Position numbers and translations under genes: made by a program
The notes under the pieces: model-generated
Databases searched by the model: none
The model's input: only the letters and a program-made list of their open reading frames with translations
Told to the model about the DNA's origin: nothing
Assembly (NCBI GenBank): GCA_902803155.1
Contig: CADCOU010000054.1
Span: forward strand, 1-13,278
Length of the DNA: 13,278 nt
Origin: an uncultured Lachnospiraceae bacterium
Lineage (GTDB): Bacteria; Bacillota; Clostridia; Lachnospirales; Lachnospiraceae
Direction: 5' to 3'
Shown here: one piece after another, positions 6,751-13,063 of the stretch
Numbering within the stretch: the first letter of the stretch is position 1
How the letters are laid out: each line of letters begins with the position of its first letter

Positions 6751-7638
6751 ATGATCAAATCAAGAGGAGAAAAAATATATCAGGTCGTGATCAACATCAT
6801 CCTGGTGATCGTGACCCTTTGCATGATACTGCCGCTGGTGCTCCTTTTCATGTGCTCCATCACGGAAGAGAATACACTGGTTGCCAACGGCTATTCCTTC
6901 TTCCCGGCAAAGTTCGGTCTGGAGGCCTATGCGTACATCATGCAGAACTACGCGACGGTATTCCGCGCCTATGGGATTACAATCCTTGTCACTGTGATCG
7001 GTACCTTCACGAATATTCTCATTACCTCCATGCTCGCATTCCCGCTCTCGATAGAGAAGCTCCCAGGCAGGAAGTTTTTCAGTTTTTTCGTGTTCTTCAC
7101 CATGCTGTTCAACGGAGGACTTGTTCCCTCGTATATCATGTGGACGACACAGATCGGCATCAAGAACACTATCTGGGCATATATTCTGCCCAACTTCCTG
7201 ATGAGTGCCTTTAATGTCATACTGATGAGGACTTATTTCAGGACCAGCATTCCTACCACGCTCTATGAGGCGGCGCAGGTGGACGGAGCGACCTATTTCA
7301 GAGTATACAGGAGCCTTGTCATCCCGCTCGGCAAACCGATTTTTGTGACGGTCGGCCTGTTCTCCGGCCTCGGCTACTGGAATGACTGGACAAACGGACT
7401 GTACTACATCACGAAGTCCAACATGCTCTCCATCCAGGCGCTGCTTAACAAGATGATCCAGGACATCCAGGCTCTCGCTTCGATGTCTACGGCGGATTCA
7501 GGAGCCCTCCTTGCACTGCCTGCGGTCTCGATCCGTATGGCAATCGCGTTTGTAGCGATCCTTCCGATCCTGATCATCTATCCGTTCCTTGAAAAATACT
7601 TTGCGAGCGGCATCATGCTCGGCGCGGTCAAGGGGTAA
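6751..7638 (+). CDS. CUT1 sugar ABC transporter permease, YtcP/LplC type
   Basis: This 295-aa permease is the second channel subunit. The first membrane segment (about 13-35) is followed by the periplasm-side loop, further helices near 72-100 and 108-130, and a last pair near 195-215 and 262-281. The EAA loop is at about 172-197 (YEAAQVDGATYFRVYRSLVIPL). NGGLVPSYI (121-129) is a common signature of this subfamily, and the C-terminus ends in GIMLGAVKG, also typical. An AAAGGAGG ribosome site lies directly over the end of the preceding gene, 12 nt before this start, so the two permeases are translated together. The next gene begins 15 nt downstream, which places the esterases in the same transcript. 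Confidence 0.95.
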   Translation: MIKSRGEKIYQVVINIILVIVTLCMILPLVLLFMCSITEENTLVANGYSFFPAKFGLEAYAYIMQNYATVFRAYGITILVTVIGTFTNILITSMLAFPLSIEKLPGRKFFSFFVFFTMLFNGGLVPSYIMWTTQIGIKNTIWAYILPNFLMSAFNVILMRTYFRTSIPTTLYEAAQVDGATYFRVYRSLVIPLGKPIFVTVGLFSGLGYWNDWTNGLYYITKSNMLSIQALLNKMIQDIQALASMSTADSGALLALPAVSIRMAIAFVAILPILIIYPFLEKYFASGIMLGAVKG

Positions 7639-7653
7639 CCCCGGAGGTACAGT

Positions 7654-9201
7654 ATGAAAAATTTCAGATGCGATGAAAGCACGACAGTAAAGACAAAGGC
7701 GGGCGCCCTGCGCGGGTATTATTTCGACGGCGCCTATGTTTTCAAGGGTGTACAGTATGCAAAGGCAGAACGCTACATGCAGCCGGAACCGGTTGACTCC
7801 TGGGAGGGTGTAAAGGACGCGACGAGCTTTGGCTTTGTCTGCCCGCTGATGCATCAGGATACACCCAACGGCGAGCTTATGGTTCCCCACGCCTACTGGC
7901 CGCAGGATGAACACTGCCAGAATCTCAATGTATGGACGACCGCGCTGGACCCCCAGGCAAAAAAGCCTGTCATGGTCTGGCTGCACGGCGGCGGATACTC
8001 GGCCGGCTCCTCTATTGAGCAGCTCTGCTATGATGGCGCGGCAATGGCTGAAAAAGGCGATGTTGTCGTCGTCACAATCAACCACAGATTAAATATCCTG
8101 GGCTACCTTGATCTTGCTCCTTTCGGGGAAAAATACCGCAATTCCGGAAACTGCGGCCATGCGGACATGGTTGCCGCCCTTATCTGGGTGAAGGAGAACA
8201 TCGAAGCCTTTGGCGGTGATCCGGACAATGTTACGATTTTCGGCCAGTCCGGCGGCGGCATGAAGGTCACAGATCTTTGCCAGATTCCCGCGGCGGACGG
8301 ACTCTTTAAGCGCGGAATTGTGATGAGCGGCTGCATTGAGCCCGGTATCATGGGAAAATCCGAAGGAGACGGCTCCCATATAGTCGGCGCGATGTTAAAG
8401 GAGCTCGGCACAGAGGATGTTTCGGTTCTTGAGACAATTCCGTATCCCCAGCTTGTAGAGGCCTACGAGAAAGCCTGCCCCGGCGTCGCAAAAATGGGTC
8501 TTTATACCGGCCAGGCTCCACTGATAGGTGACTGGTATCTCGGAGATCCGGCTATTCATGGTTTCCGCGAGAGGACAAAGAACACTCCTCTGATGGTTGG
8601 CACGGTTTTCGCAGAGTTTGCGTTCCGCCCGGCAGGATATGACAAGTACGCCATGAGCGATGAGGAGATGGAGCAGAAGGTCTCAGAATACTTCGGCGAT
8701 GCAGCGGGCAGGATTACTGAGCTGTTTAAAAAGGCGTATCCGGAACACAGACTAATCGACGCGACAGTTCTCGACTATATCTTCCGGCGTCCCTCCAGGA
8801 GTCTTATTATGCAGAAGGCGGCCTTTACGCAGGCACCGACCTATGCTTACCTGTTTGACTTTGAGTTCCCGGTTGATAACCATAAATGCGCATGGCACTG
8901 CTCCGATATCGCGTTCTTCTTCCATAATATTGATCTTGTGCCGGTCGCTAATGTGCCCGGTGTGTCTGACAAGCTTCAGGAGCAGATTTTCGGCGCGGTG
9001 ATGAATTTTGCGCGCACAGGGGATCCCAACATGCCGGAGCTGCCCTTCTGGCCTGCGGCCGTTGAGGGAGATGAGGCGGTCATGATCTTTGGCAGAACCT
9101 GCGAAGTAAAGCATGATCATGATGGTGAGCTGATAGAGGAAGTTGCCAGGGCAGTCCCGCTTTACAGGCTTTGGGGAGCGGATAACAACGTACAGCACTG
9201 A
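7654..9201 (+). CDS. Type-B carboxylesterase/lipase family protein
   Basis: This is a 515-aa alpha/beta-hydrolase of the PnbA-like carboxylesterase family, which cleaves carboxylic esters. The oxyanion-hole motif HGGG is at 111-114 and the nucleophile elbow GQSGG places Ser199 as the catalytic serine. His415 in CAWHCSDIAFFF fits the catalytic His position. The acid is probably Glu321 in the GTVFAEFAF segment, where many members have GTNRDEG, so this part is divergent. There is no signal peptide, so the enzyme should be cytoplasmic. GGAGG precedes the ATG, and the gene lies 15 nt after the second permease and 25 nt before the next esterase. In this context it probably removes ester groups from the imported substrate; the actual acyl group cannot be told from sequence. 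Confidence 0.93.
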   Translation: MKNFRCDESTTVKTKAGALRGYYFDGAYVFKGVQYAKAERYMQPEPVDSWEGVKDATSFGFVCPLMHQDTPNGELMVPHAYWPQDEHCQNLNVWTTALDPQAKKPVMVWLHGGGYSAGSSIEQLCYDGAAMAEKGDVVVVTINHRLNILGYLDLAPFGEKYRNSGNCGHADMVAALIWVKENIEAFGGDPDNVTIFGQSGGGMKVTDLCQIPAADGLFKRGIVMSGCIEPGIMGKSEGDGSHIVGAMLKELGTEDVSVLETIPYPQLVEAYEKACPGVAKMGLYTGQAPLIGDWYLGDPAIHGFRERTKNTPLMVGTVFAEFAFRPAGYDKYAMSDEEMEQKVSEYFGDAAGRITELFKKAYPEHRLIDATVLDYIFRRPSRSLIMQKAAFTQAPTYAYLFDFEFPVDNHKCAWHCSDIAFFFHNIDLVPVANVPGVSDKLQEQIFGAVMNFARTGDPNMPELPFWPAAVEGDEAVMIFGRTCEVKHDHDGELIEEVARAVPLYRLWGADNNVQH

Positions 9202-9226
9202 TCAGTTCAGGAAAGGAAAACAGAAA

Positions 9227-10063
9227 ATGGCGAAATTTACCTGCAATTTTATCAGCTATACCCTTCACAGGACAGTGGATATCACGGTAGTGATTCCCTC
9301 CGTGACAATCCCTGAGTCCATGGGTTTCGGCGCTTCCGATATCGACGGCGTACCGGACGATCTGTCCCAGCTTAAGGGCACGGCCAGGCATTCCAAAAAA
9401 GACAGATTCCCTGTACTCTACCTGCTGCACGGCTACGGCAACAACCATGCACAGTGGACAGGATACACCAATGTCGAACTCTTCGCAGAGGAGCAGAACA
9501 TCGCTGTTGTCAACATCTCGGCGGAGAACAAGAGCTATGTCAAAAACGGCGGGGACGACTTCTACTCCTTCATCGAGGATGAGCTGCCGGACTTTATCTG
9601 CGGTATGTTCCCGATTTCCCGCAGACCCGAGGATACCTATATCGCCGGTCTTTCAATGGGAGGATACGGAACGCTCGTACACGCGCTCGGAAATCCGGAA
9701 AAGTACGCAGCTTTCGGCGCTTTTTCAGCGGCTGTTGATATTAATCCCGCGCAGCTCTCCGGCGGTGAAGCAAAAGACCTTGATCCTTCGATCGATCCCA
9801 TCGCCCTTGCGGACAAGCTGATCGCGTCAAAAGCAAAGTTCCCGGAGGCTTACATCGCCATAGGCGGAGAGGATTTCCTTTTGGACGCGAACCGGGCTTT
9901 CCGCGACAGGCTTCTTTCCGCCGGCGTTAAGGTGACCTACGAAGAGATTCCCGAGTATGGACACGAATGGAGATTCTGGAACATCGAAATTGAGAAGTTC
10001 CTCGACTGGATCCGGCCCATCAGGACGGACGCCTACGCTAAGACCGCCAAAAGACAGGTCTGA
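9227..10063 (+). CDS. Esterase-D-like alpha/beta-hydrolase (acetyl or feruloyl esterase candidate)
   Basis: This 278-aa protein has the esterase-D / tributyrin-esterase fold pattern. The oxyanion segment is LLHGYGNN (67-73), the nucleophile is Ser143 in GLSMGG, the likely acid is Asp216 in GGEDFLLD, and the catalytic His is His246 in YGHEW. No signal peptide is visible, so the enzyme acts in the cytoplasm. The ATG at 9227 follows AGGAAAGGA; a longer in-frame start at 9143 would lie inside the carboxylesterase gene and has no site. It is the last gene of the transporter operon and is followed by a terminator. Relatives act on short-chain acyl esters, acetylated sugars, feruloylated sugars or S-formylglutathione. 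The operon context favours a sugar ester, but this is inference. Confidence 0.9.
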   Translation: MAKFTCNFISYTLHRTVDITVVIPSVTIPESMGFGASDIDGVPDDLSQLKGTARHSKKDRFPVLYLLHGYGNNHAQWTGYTNVELFAEEQNIAVVNISAENKSYVKNGGDDFYSFIEDELPDFICGMFPISRRPEDTYIAGLSMGGYGTLVHALGNPEKYAAFGAFSAAVDINPAQLSGGEAKDLDPSIDPIALADKLIASKAKFPEAYIAIGGEDFLLDANRAFRDRLLSAGVKVTYEEIPEYGHEWRFWNIEIEKFLDWIRPIRTDAYAKTAKRQV

Positions 10064-10156
10064 TCAGCTGCTGCCCAGTACTTTTGACAGCTATGGAGCT
10101 ATAGTCGCACAGCTCAGAGGAATTACTGCGACCATTTTCAATTTCATAAAATCCGG

Positions 10157-10200
10157 AAAAGCCAGACAGGTGGTTATACCATTTTGTCTGGCTTTTTTGT
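10157..10200 (+). terminator. Intrinsic terminator of the transporter-esterase operon
   Basis: A 12-bp perfect stem (AAAAGCCAGACA / TGTCTGGCTTTT) encloses a 16-base loop and runs into a T-rich tail (TTTTTTGTGTTTT). It lies about 95 nt after the stop of the last esterase gene and closes the plus-strand operon. Confidence 0.88.
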
Positions 10201-10277
10201 GTTTTATTGAGCTGATCGCATCACTATGATGATTAAGAATACAGTGGAAGAGAAGCAAATGAAAGCAGGTAAAGCAC

Positions 10278-10311
10278 AAAAAAAGAACTGTACTTATAAA
10301 AGATACAGTCC
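10278..10311 (-). terminator. Intrinsic terminator of the tRNA-Ser operon
   Basis: On the minus strand GGACTGTA (10304-10311) pairs with TACAGTTC (10285-10292), allowing one G-T pair, and seven T residues follow (10278-10284). It lies about 75 nt past the 3' end of tRNA-Ser(GGA). Confidence 0.8.
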
Positions 10312-10386
10312 TTCTTCCTGTTTCTTTAGTCCGCTAAAGCGCCAGTTTTCCTTGAATTTACAGGCTTTTAGCTTGATTTTACAAAA

Positions 10387-10475
10387 CGGAGAAAGTGGGA
10401 TTTGAACCCACGCGCCGCTATTAACGACCTACTCCCTTTCCAGGGGAGCCCCTTCGACCTCTTGGGTATTTCTCC
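10387..10475 (-). tRNA. tRNA-Ser (anticodon GGA)
   Basis: The 89-nt gene folds as a type II tRNA. The acceptor stem is GGAGAAA/TTTCTCC with discriminator G, the anticodon arm is CTCCC-CTGGAAA-GGGAG with anticodon GGA, there is a long variable arm, and the T arm is GTGGG-TTCAAAT-CCCAC. GGA reads UCC and UCU serine codons. No CCA is encoded; the DNA continues TTTTG. It is the second gene of a two-tRNA transcript. Confidence 0.95.
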
Positions 10476-10511
10476 ACAGAGTCCGATACATGGATCTGTA
10501 TTCGGTTTTTT

Positions 10512-10533
10512 CATATCTGTCCTGACAGATATG
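10512..10533. repeat. Hairpin in the spacer between the two tRNA genes
   Basis: A perfect 9-bp inverted repeat (CATATCTGT / ACAGATATG) encloses a four-base loop. In the direction of tRNA transcription it is followed by A residues, not T, so it is not a terminator for that transcript. It starts 3 nt past the 3' end of tRNA-Ser(UGA) and may be a processing signal. Confidence 0.6.
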
Positions 10534-10535
10534 TA

Positions 10536-10621
10536 CGCAGAGGATGGGATTCGAACCCATGTGCCCTTTCGGACAAACGGTTTTCAAGACCGCCTCGTTA
10601 TGACCGCTTCGATACCTCTGC
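10536..10621 (-). tRNA. tRNA-Ser (anticodon TGA)
   Basis: The 86-nt gene folds as a type II tRNA. The acceptor stem is GCAGAGG/CCTCTGC with discriminator G, the anticodon arm is CGGT-CTTGAAA-ACCG with anticodon TGA, a long variable arm follows, and the T arm is ATGGG-TTCGAAT-CCCAT. UGA reads UCA and probably other UCN serine codons. No CCA is encoded. It is the first gene after the promoter at 10685-10713. Confidence 0.95.
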
Positions 10622-10684
10622 ACAAGCTATCACGCATGTCCGGGGCGCCTGATATGCACTCCTCTATCCGCAAGCGCAAATAGA

Positions 10685-10713
10685 ATAATACCAAAACGCC
10701 CCCGAACTGTCAA
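10685..10713 (-). promoter_or_regulatory. Sigma-A promoter of the tRNA-Ser operon
   Basis: On the minus strand a perfect TTGACA (10708-10713) is followed after exactly 17 bp by TATTAT (10685-10690). Transcription would start near 10678, about 57 nt before tRNA-Ser(UGA). The -35 box begins only 20 nt past the metK stop codon. The G/C-rich spacer includes five Gs in a row. Confidence 0.8.
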
Positions 10714-10732
10714 CTGAAAATCGCTTCTGAAA

Positions 10733-11938
10733 TTACTTTGCGAGCTCTGCGTTCAGCTCTTCCTTCAGCACATCGACCTTGTCGAGTCTCTCCCACGGAA
10801 GATCCAGATCGGTGCGGCCGAAGTGGCCGTATGCCGCTGTCTGACGATAAATCGGGCGGCGCAGATCCAGGGTCTTGATGATGCCGGCCGGGCGCAGGTC
10901 GAAGTACTTGCGGATCGCCACGGCGATCGCCTCGTCCGATACCTTGCCGGTTCCGAAGGTCTCAACGGAAATGGATGTGGGCTGCGCAACACCGATCGCG
11001 TAGGAAACCTGGATTTCCATCTTGTCGGCAAAACCTGCGGCAACCATGTTTTTGGCCACGTAGCGGGCAGCGTAAGCCGCGGAGCGGTCTACCTTGGTGC
11101 AGTCTTTTCCGGAGAATGCTCCGCCGCCGTGTCTGGCAACACCGCCATAGGTGTCGACGATGATCTTCCGGCCGGTCAGTCCTGCATCACCGTGCGGTCC
11201 GCCGATGACAAAACGGCCGGTCGGGTTGATGTAAACTCTTGTGTTGCCGTCGATCATGTTGCTGTCAACAATCGGATCGATCACATACTTGCGCACATCC
11301 TGATGAATCTGCTCCTGTGTCACATCGGGATCGTGCTGTGTGGAGATAACAACTGCTTCCAGGCGGACCGGCTTGTAGTTCTCATCATATTCCACAGAGA
11401 CCTGGCTCTTGCCGTCCGCTCTCAGATAAGGAAGGGTTCCGTCCTTTCTGACCTTGGTCAGCTGTCTGGTCAGCTTGTGTGCCAGCGCGATGGAATAAGG
11501 CATATATTCCGGTGTCTCGTTTGTGGCATAGCCGAACATCATGCCCTGATCGCCGGCACCGATCGCCTCGATCTCCGCCTCTGTCATCTGGTTCTCTCTC
11601 GCCTCGATGGCCTTGTCCACGCCCATCGCAATGTCCGGTGACTGCTGATCCAGCGCGACCATCACCGCGCAGGTATCTGCGTCAAAGCCCTTATCAGAGC
11701 TGTCATAGCCGATCTCACGGACTGTGTCGCGGACGACCTTCTGATAGTCCACAACGGCCTTCGTGGTGATCTCACCGGTGATCATGACGAAACCTGTGCA
11801 GGTCGCTGCCTCGCAGGCCACACGGCTCATCGGATCCTGCTCCATGCAGGCGTCCAGAATCGCATCGGAGATGGCATCACAGATTTTGTCGGGATGCCCC
11901 TCGGTAACAGACTCGGATGTAAAAATGTTTCTCTTCAC
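10733..11938 (-). CDS. metK: S-adenosylmethionine synthetase (methionine adenosyltransferase)
   Basis: The 401-aa enzyme makes S-adenosylmethionine from methionine and ATP in the cytoplasm. The family is clear: N-terminal FTSESVTEGHPDK with the ATP-binding His, GAGDQGMMFGYA, the P-loop-like GGPHGDAGLTGRKIIVDTYGG region split over adjacent motifs, and GGGAFSGKD. The start is the GTG at 11938, because AGGAGGA (11945-11951) lies 6 nt upstream and the protein then begins at the usual place just before FTSES. An in-frame ATG at 12043 would translate through the riboswitch terminator. Length is normal for the family. Expression is controlled by the SAM-I riboswitch in its leader, so the product represses its own synthesis by early termination. 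No T-tailed terminator is visible after the stop. Confidence 0.97.
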   Translation of the reverse strand: MKRNIFTSESVTEGHPDKICDAISDAILDACMEQDPMSRVACEAATCTGFVMITGEITTKAVVDYQKVVRDTVREIGYDSSDKGFDADTCAVMVALDQQSPDIAMGVDKAIEARENQMTEAEIEAIGAGDQGMMFGYATNETPEYMPYSIALAHKLTRQLTKVRKDGTLPYLRADGKSQVSVEYDENYKPVRLEAVVISTQHDPDVTQEQIHQDVRKYVIDPIVDSNMIDGNTRVYINPTGRFVIGGPHGDAGLTGRKIIVDTYGGVARHGGGAFSGKDCTKVDRSAAYAARYVAKNMVAAGFADKMEIQVSYAIGVAQPTSISVETFGTGKVSDEAIAVAIRKYFDLRPAGIIKTLDLRRPIYRQTAAYGHFGRTDLDLPWERLDKVDVLKEELNAELAK

Positions 11939-11973
11939 GTCTTTTCCTCCTGAAAATGAACTGAAACTGTAAT

Positions 11974-12007
11974 AAAAAAATCCGGCACCCGCAGGGCTGT
12001 CGGATTT
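11974..12007 (-). terminator. Riboswitch-controlled terminator in the metK leader
   Basis: On the minus strand AAATCCG (12001-12007) pairs with CGGATTT (11978-11984), with inner pairing of GCCC with GGGT/GC bases, followed by a run of T residues (11974-11980). The 5' arm overlaps the 3' arm of the alternative antiterminator (12002-12009), so only one can form. The hairpin ends about 36 nt before the metK GTG start. Confidence 0.85.
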
Positions 12008-12046
12008 GTCTGGCTCACACATCATTCTATTGCACTTAGCCACAAA

Positions 12047-12157
12047 TCCCTTATTGTTCGACGGCCTTACGGCTCTCGCTCAGGTTGGCACCTTCCCCTC
12101 GGGTGGGTTGCCGTGGCTTCACCGGTCCTATGTACCTCCACCACTCTGAATAAGAGA
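12047..12157 (-). promoter_or_regulatory. SAM-I (S-box) riboswitch aptamer upstream of metK
   Basis: Read on the minus strand, the leader shows the S-box core: TCTCTTATT (P1 5' strand, 12149-12157), AGAGTGGTGGAGG, then GGTGAAGCCACGGCAACC, AAGGTGCCAACCT, a P4 hairpin region and AATAAGGGA (P1 3' strand, 12047-12055). P1 is 9 bp with one G-U pair. SAM binding stabilises P1, which takes GGGA away from the antiterminator and lets the terminator at 11974-12007 form. The position before metK is a known S-box location in Firmicutes. The assignment rests on conserved core motifs and the fully readable switch, not a covariance search. Confidence 0.95.
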
Positions 12158-12181
12158 ACTGCTATTTATTAAACTTCTGCA

Positions 12182-12210
12182 ATCATACTTCTAACCGCTT
12201 TCGGTGTCAA
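12182..12210 (-). promoter_or_regulatory. Sigma-A promoter of metK
   Basis: On the minus strand a perfect TTGACA (12205-12210) is followed after 17 bp by TATGAT (12182-12187). The start point would be near 12175, about 18 nt before the riboswitch P1, giving a leader of roughly 237 nt. Confidence 0.85.
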
Positions 12211-12246
12211 TGAGGATCTGCACCACAAAATATGGGATGTGTCCTT

Positions 12247-12312
12247 AAGTGAGTCACGGGGACAGGTCCGCTGACTCAAAAGAGTCGGCGGACCTGTCCC
12301 CGTGACTCACTT
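12247..12312. repeat. Large near-perfect palindrome, REP- or MITE-like
   Basis: Two 31-bp arms are separated by an AAAA loop; the only imperfection is a T-G pair (12272/12287). Each arm is itself bounded by a short inverted repeat (GAGTCA...TGACTC on the left, GAGTCG...TGACTC on the right) and contains GGAC-AG-GTCC or its reverse, so the element can fold as one long hairpin or two smaller ones. It lies between the metK promoter and a plus-strand TATAAT (12318-12323). No T-tract follows on either strand. It looks like a non-coding dispersed repeat, but copy number cannot be judged from one window. Confidence 0.8.
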
Positions 12313-12317
12313 TGCGC

Positions 12318-12323
12318 TATAAT
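12318..12323 (+). promoter_or_regulatory. Candidate -10 box for the small zinc-ribbon membrane protein gene
   Basis: A perfect TATAAT lies 65 nt before the start codon at 12388. The -35 position falls inside the right arm of the palindrome (TGTCCC at 12295-12300, 17-bp spacing) and matches the consensus poorly, so promoter strength is uncertain. Confidence 0.35.
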
Positions 12324-12387
12324 ACGGAAGGGAGCCGGACTGCGGGTGCGGACCGGTACAGCACAGAAATGAATGGCAGGAGTCGTT

Positions 12388-13014
12388 ATGGCAGAGAAAT
12401 TACAGGACTTACTGAAACAGGAAAATACACAGCCGATGCGGCCGGTCAGCGCGGGGCCGCGGATCTGTCCGAACTGCGGAGCCCCGACGCTCTCGGAGGT
12501 CTGCCAGTACTGCGGACAGTATGTCGGGACGGTCGAGACGCAGGATCTCACGGCGGAATATCCGGTTCTGCAGTGCCGGAATGCCTCCATCACCTTCTGG
12601 AACTTCCTGTTTCCGATGATCTTTTTTGTCATGTTCGGTTTTTTCGGCTTCATTTTCCCGCTGTTTTTCCGCGGATTCGGTGATGACGACGGCTTTGTGC
12701 AGCTGATCGGCCTGCCTTTTGCCGCCATCAGTATCGCTGCCGGTGTAATCATTGCGGTCCATCTTGTGCGCTATCTCAGCGTGCAGTTCCTGGGAACAGA
12801 GACCACGGCTGTCGTATACGGATATATGGATGACACGATCTCCTATAACGGTCGCCCCGGACAGGTCGTCAAACTCCTGCTGGACACGGCAAACGGAAAG
12901 CGTTTCATCTTCTACAGAACAGGAAAGACTGAGAAACCTTATGTCGTAAACAGCGTTGTCCGGCTGAAGGTCTGGAGAAACAACTTCCGGATCATGCCGG
13001 AGGTTTATGAATAA
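12388..13014 (+). CDS. Zinc-ribbon membrane protein of unknown function
   Basis: The 208-aa protein has an N-terminal four-Cys zinc ribbon (Cys27/30/39/42, CPNCG and CQYCG), two hydrophobic segments (about 71-94, very Phe-rich, and about 104-127) and a C-terminal soluble domain (about 136-208) with alternating hydrophobic residues that suggests beta strands. The zinc ribbon and the C-terminal domain would lie on the same side of the membrane, probably inside. The ATG at 12388 is chosen because CAGGAG (12377-12382) lies 5 nt upstream; an in-frame ATG at 12373 has no site. The architecture is shared in part with the gene at 319-1335, but the sequences are not obviously related. I do not recognise a specific family. 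Confidence 0.8.
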   Translation: MAEKLQDLLKQENTQPMRPVSAGPRICPNCGAPTLSEVCQYCGQYVGTVETQDLTAEYPVLQCRNASITFWNFLFPMIFFVMFGFFGFIFPLFFRGFGDDDGFVQLIGLPFAAISIAAGVIIAVHLVRYLSVQFLGTETTAVVYGYMDDTISYNGRPGQVVKLLLDTANGKRFIFYRTGKTEKPYVVNSVVRLKVWRNNFRIMPEVYE

Positions 13015-13063
13015 TTGTGCACAAAGCTTTGTTTTTCCCCGGAAAAGTTTTATACTGTGGACT

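Larger units (their letters stand above)
10064..10386. other. Gene-free interval between convergent operons
   Basis: Apart from the plus-strand terminator (10157-10200) and the minus-strand tRNA terminator (10278-10311), I see no gene in this stretch. A TTGACA (10084-10089) has no -10 at proper spacing. The segment 10312-10386 holds only the spacer between the tRNA 3' end and its terminator. Confidence 0.6.

Noticed and set aside
10084..10105. TTGACA followed by TATAGT as a promoter after the esterase operon
   Set aside because: The spacing is only 10 bp and the next feature downstream is a terminator, with no gene to express.
10402..10683. Open frame covering both tRNA genes on the plus strand
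   Set aside because: It is antisense to two confidently folded tRNA-Ser genes.
10823..11641. Open frame of 272 codons on the plus strand opposite metK
   Set aside because: metK on the other strand is certain from motifs, and this frame has no ribosome site or family features.
11939..12043. N-terminal extension of metK from an in-frame ATG at 12043
   Set aside because: It would translate through the riboswitch antiterminator and terminator, has no ribosome site, and the family starts at the GTG at 11938 behind AGGAGGA.
13015..13032. Overlapping palindromes TTGTGCACAA and ACAAAGCTTTGT followed by T residues as a terminator
   Set aside because: Neither has room for a loop without reducing the stem to about 4 bp of mostly A-T pairs, so a functional intrinsic terminator is unlikely.
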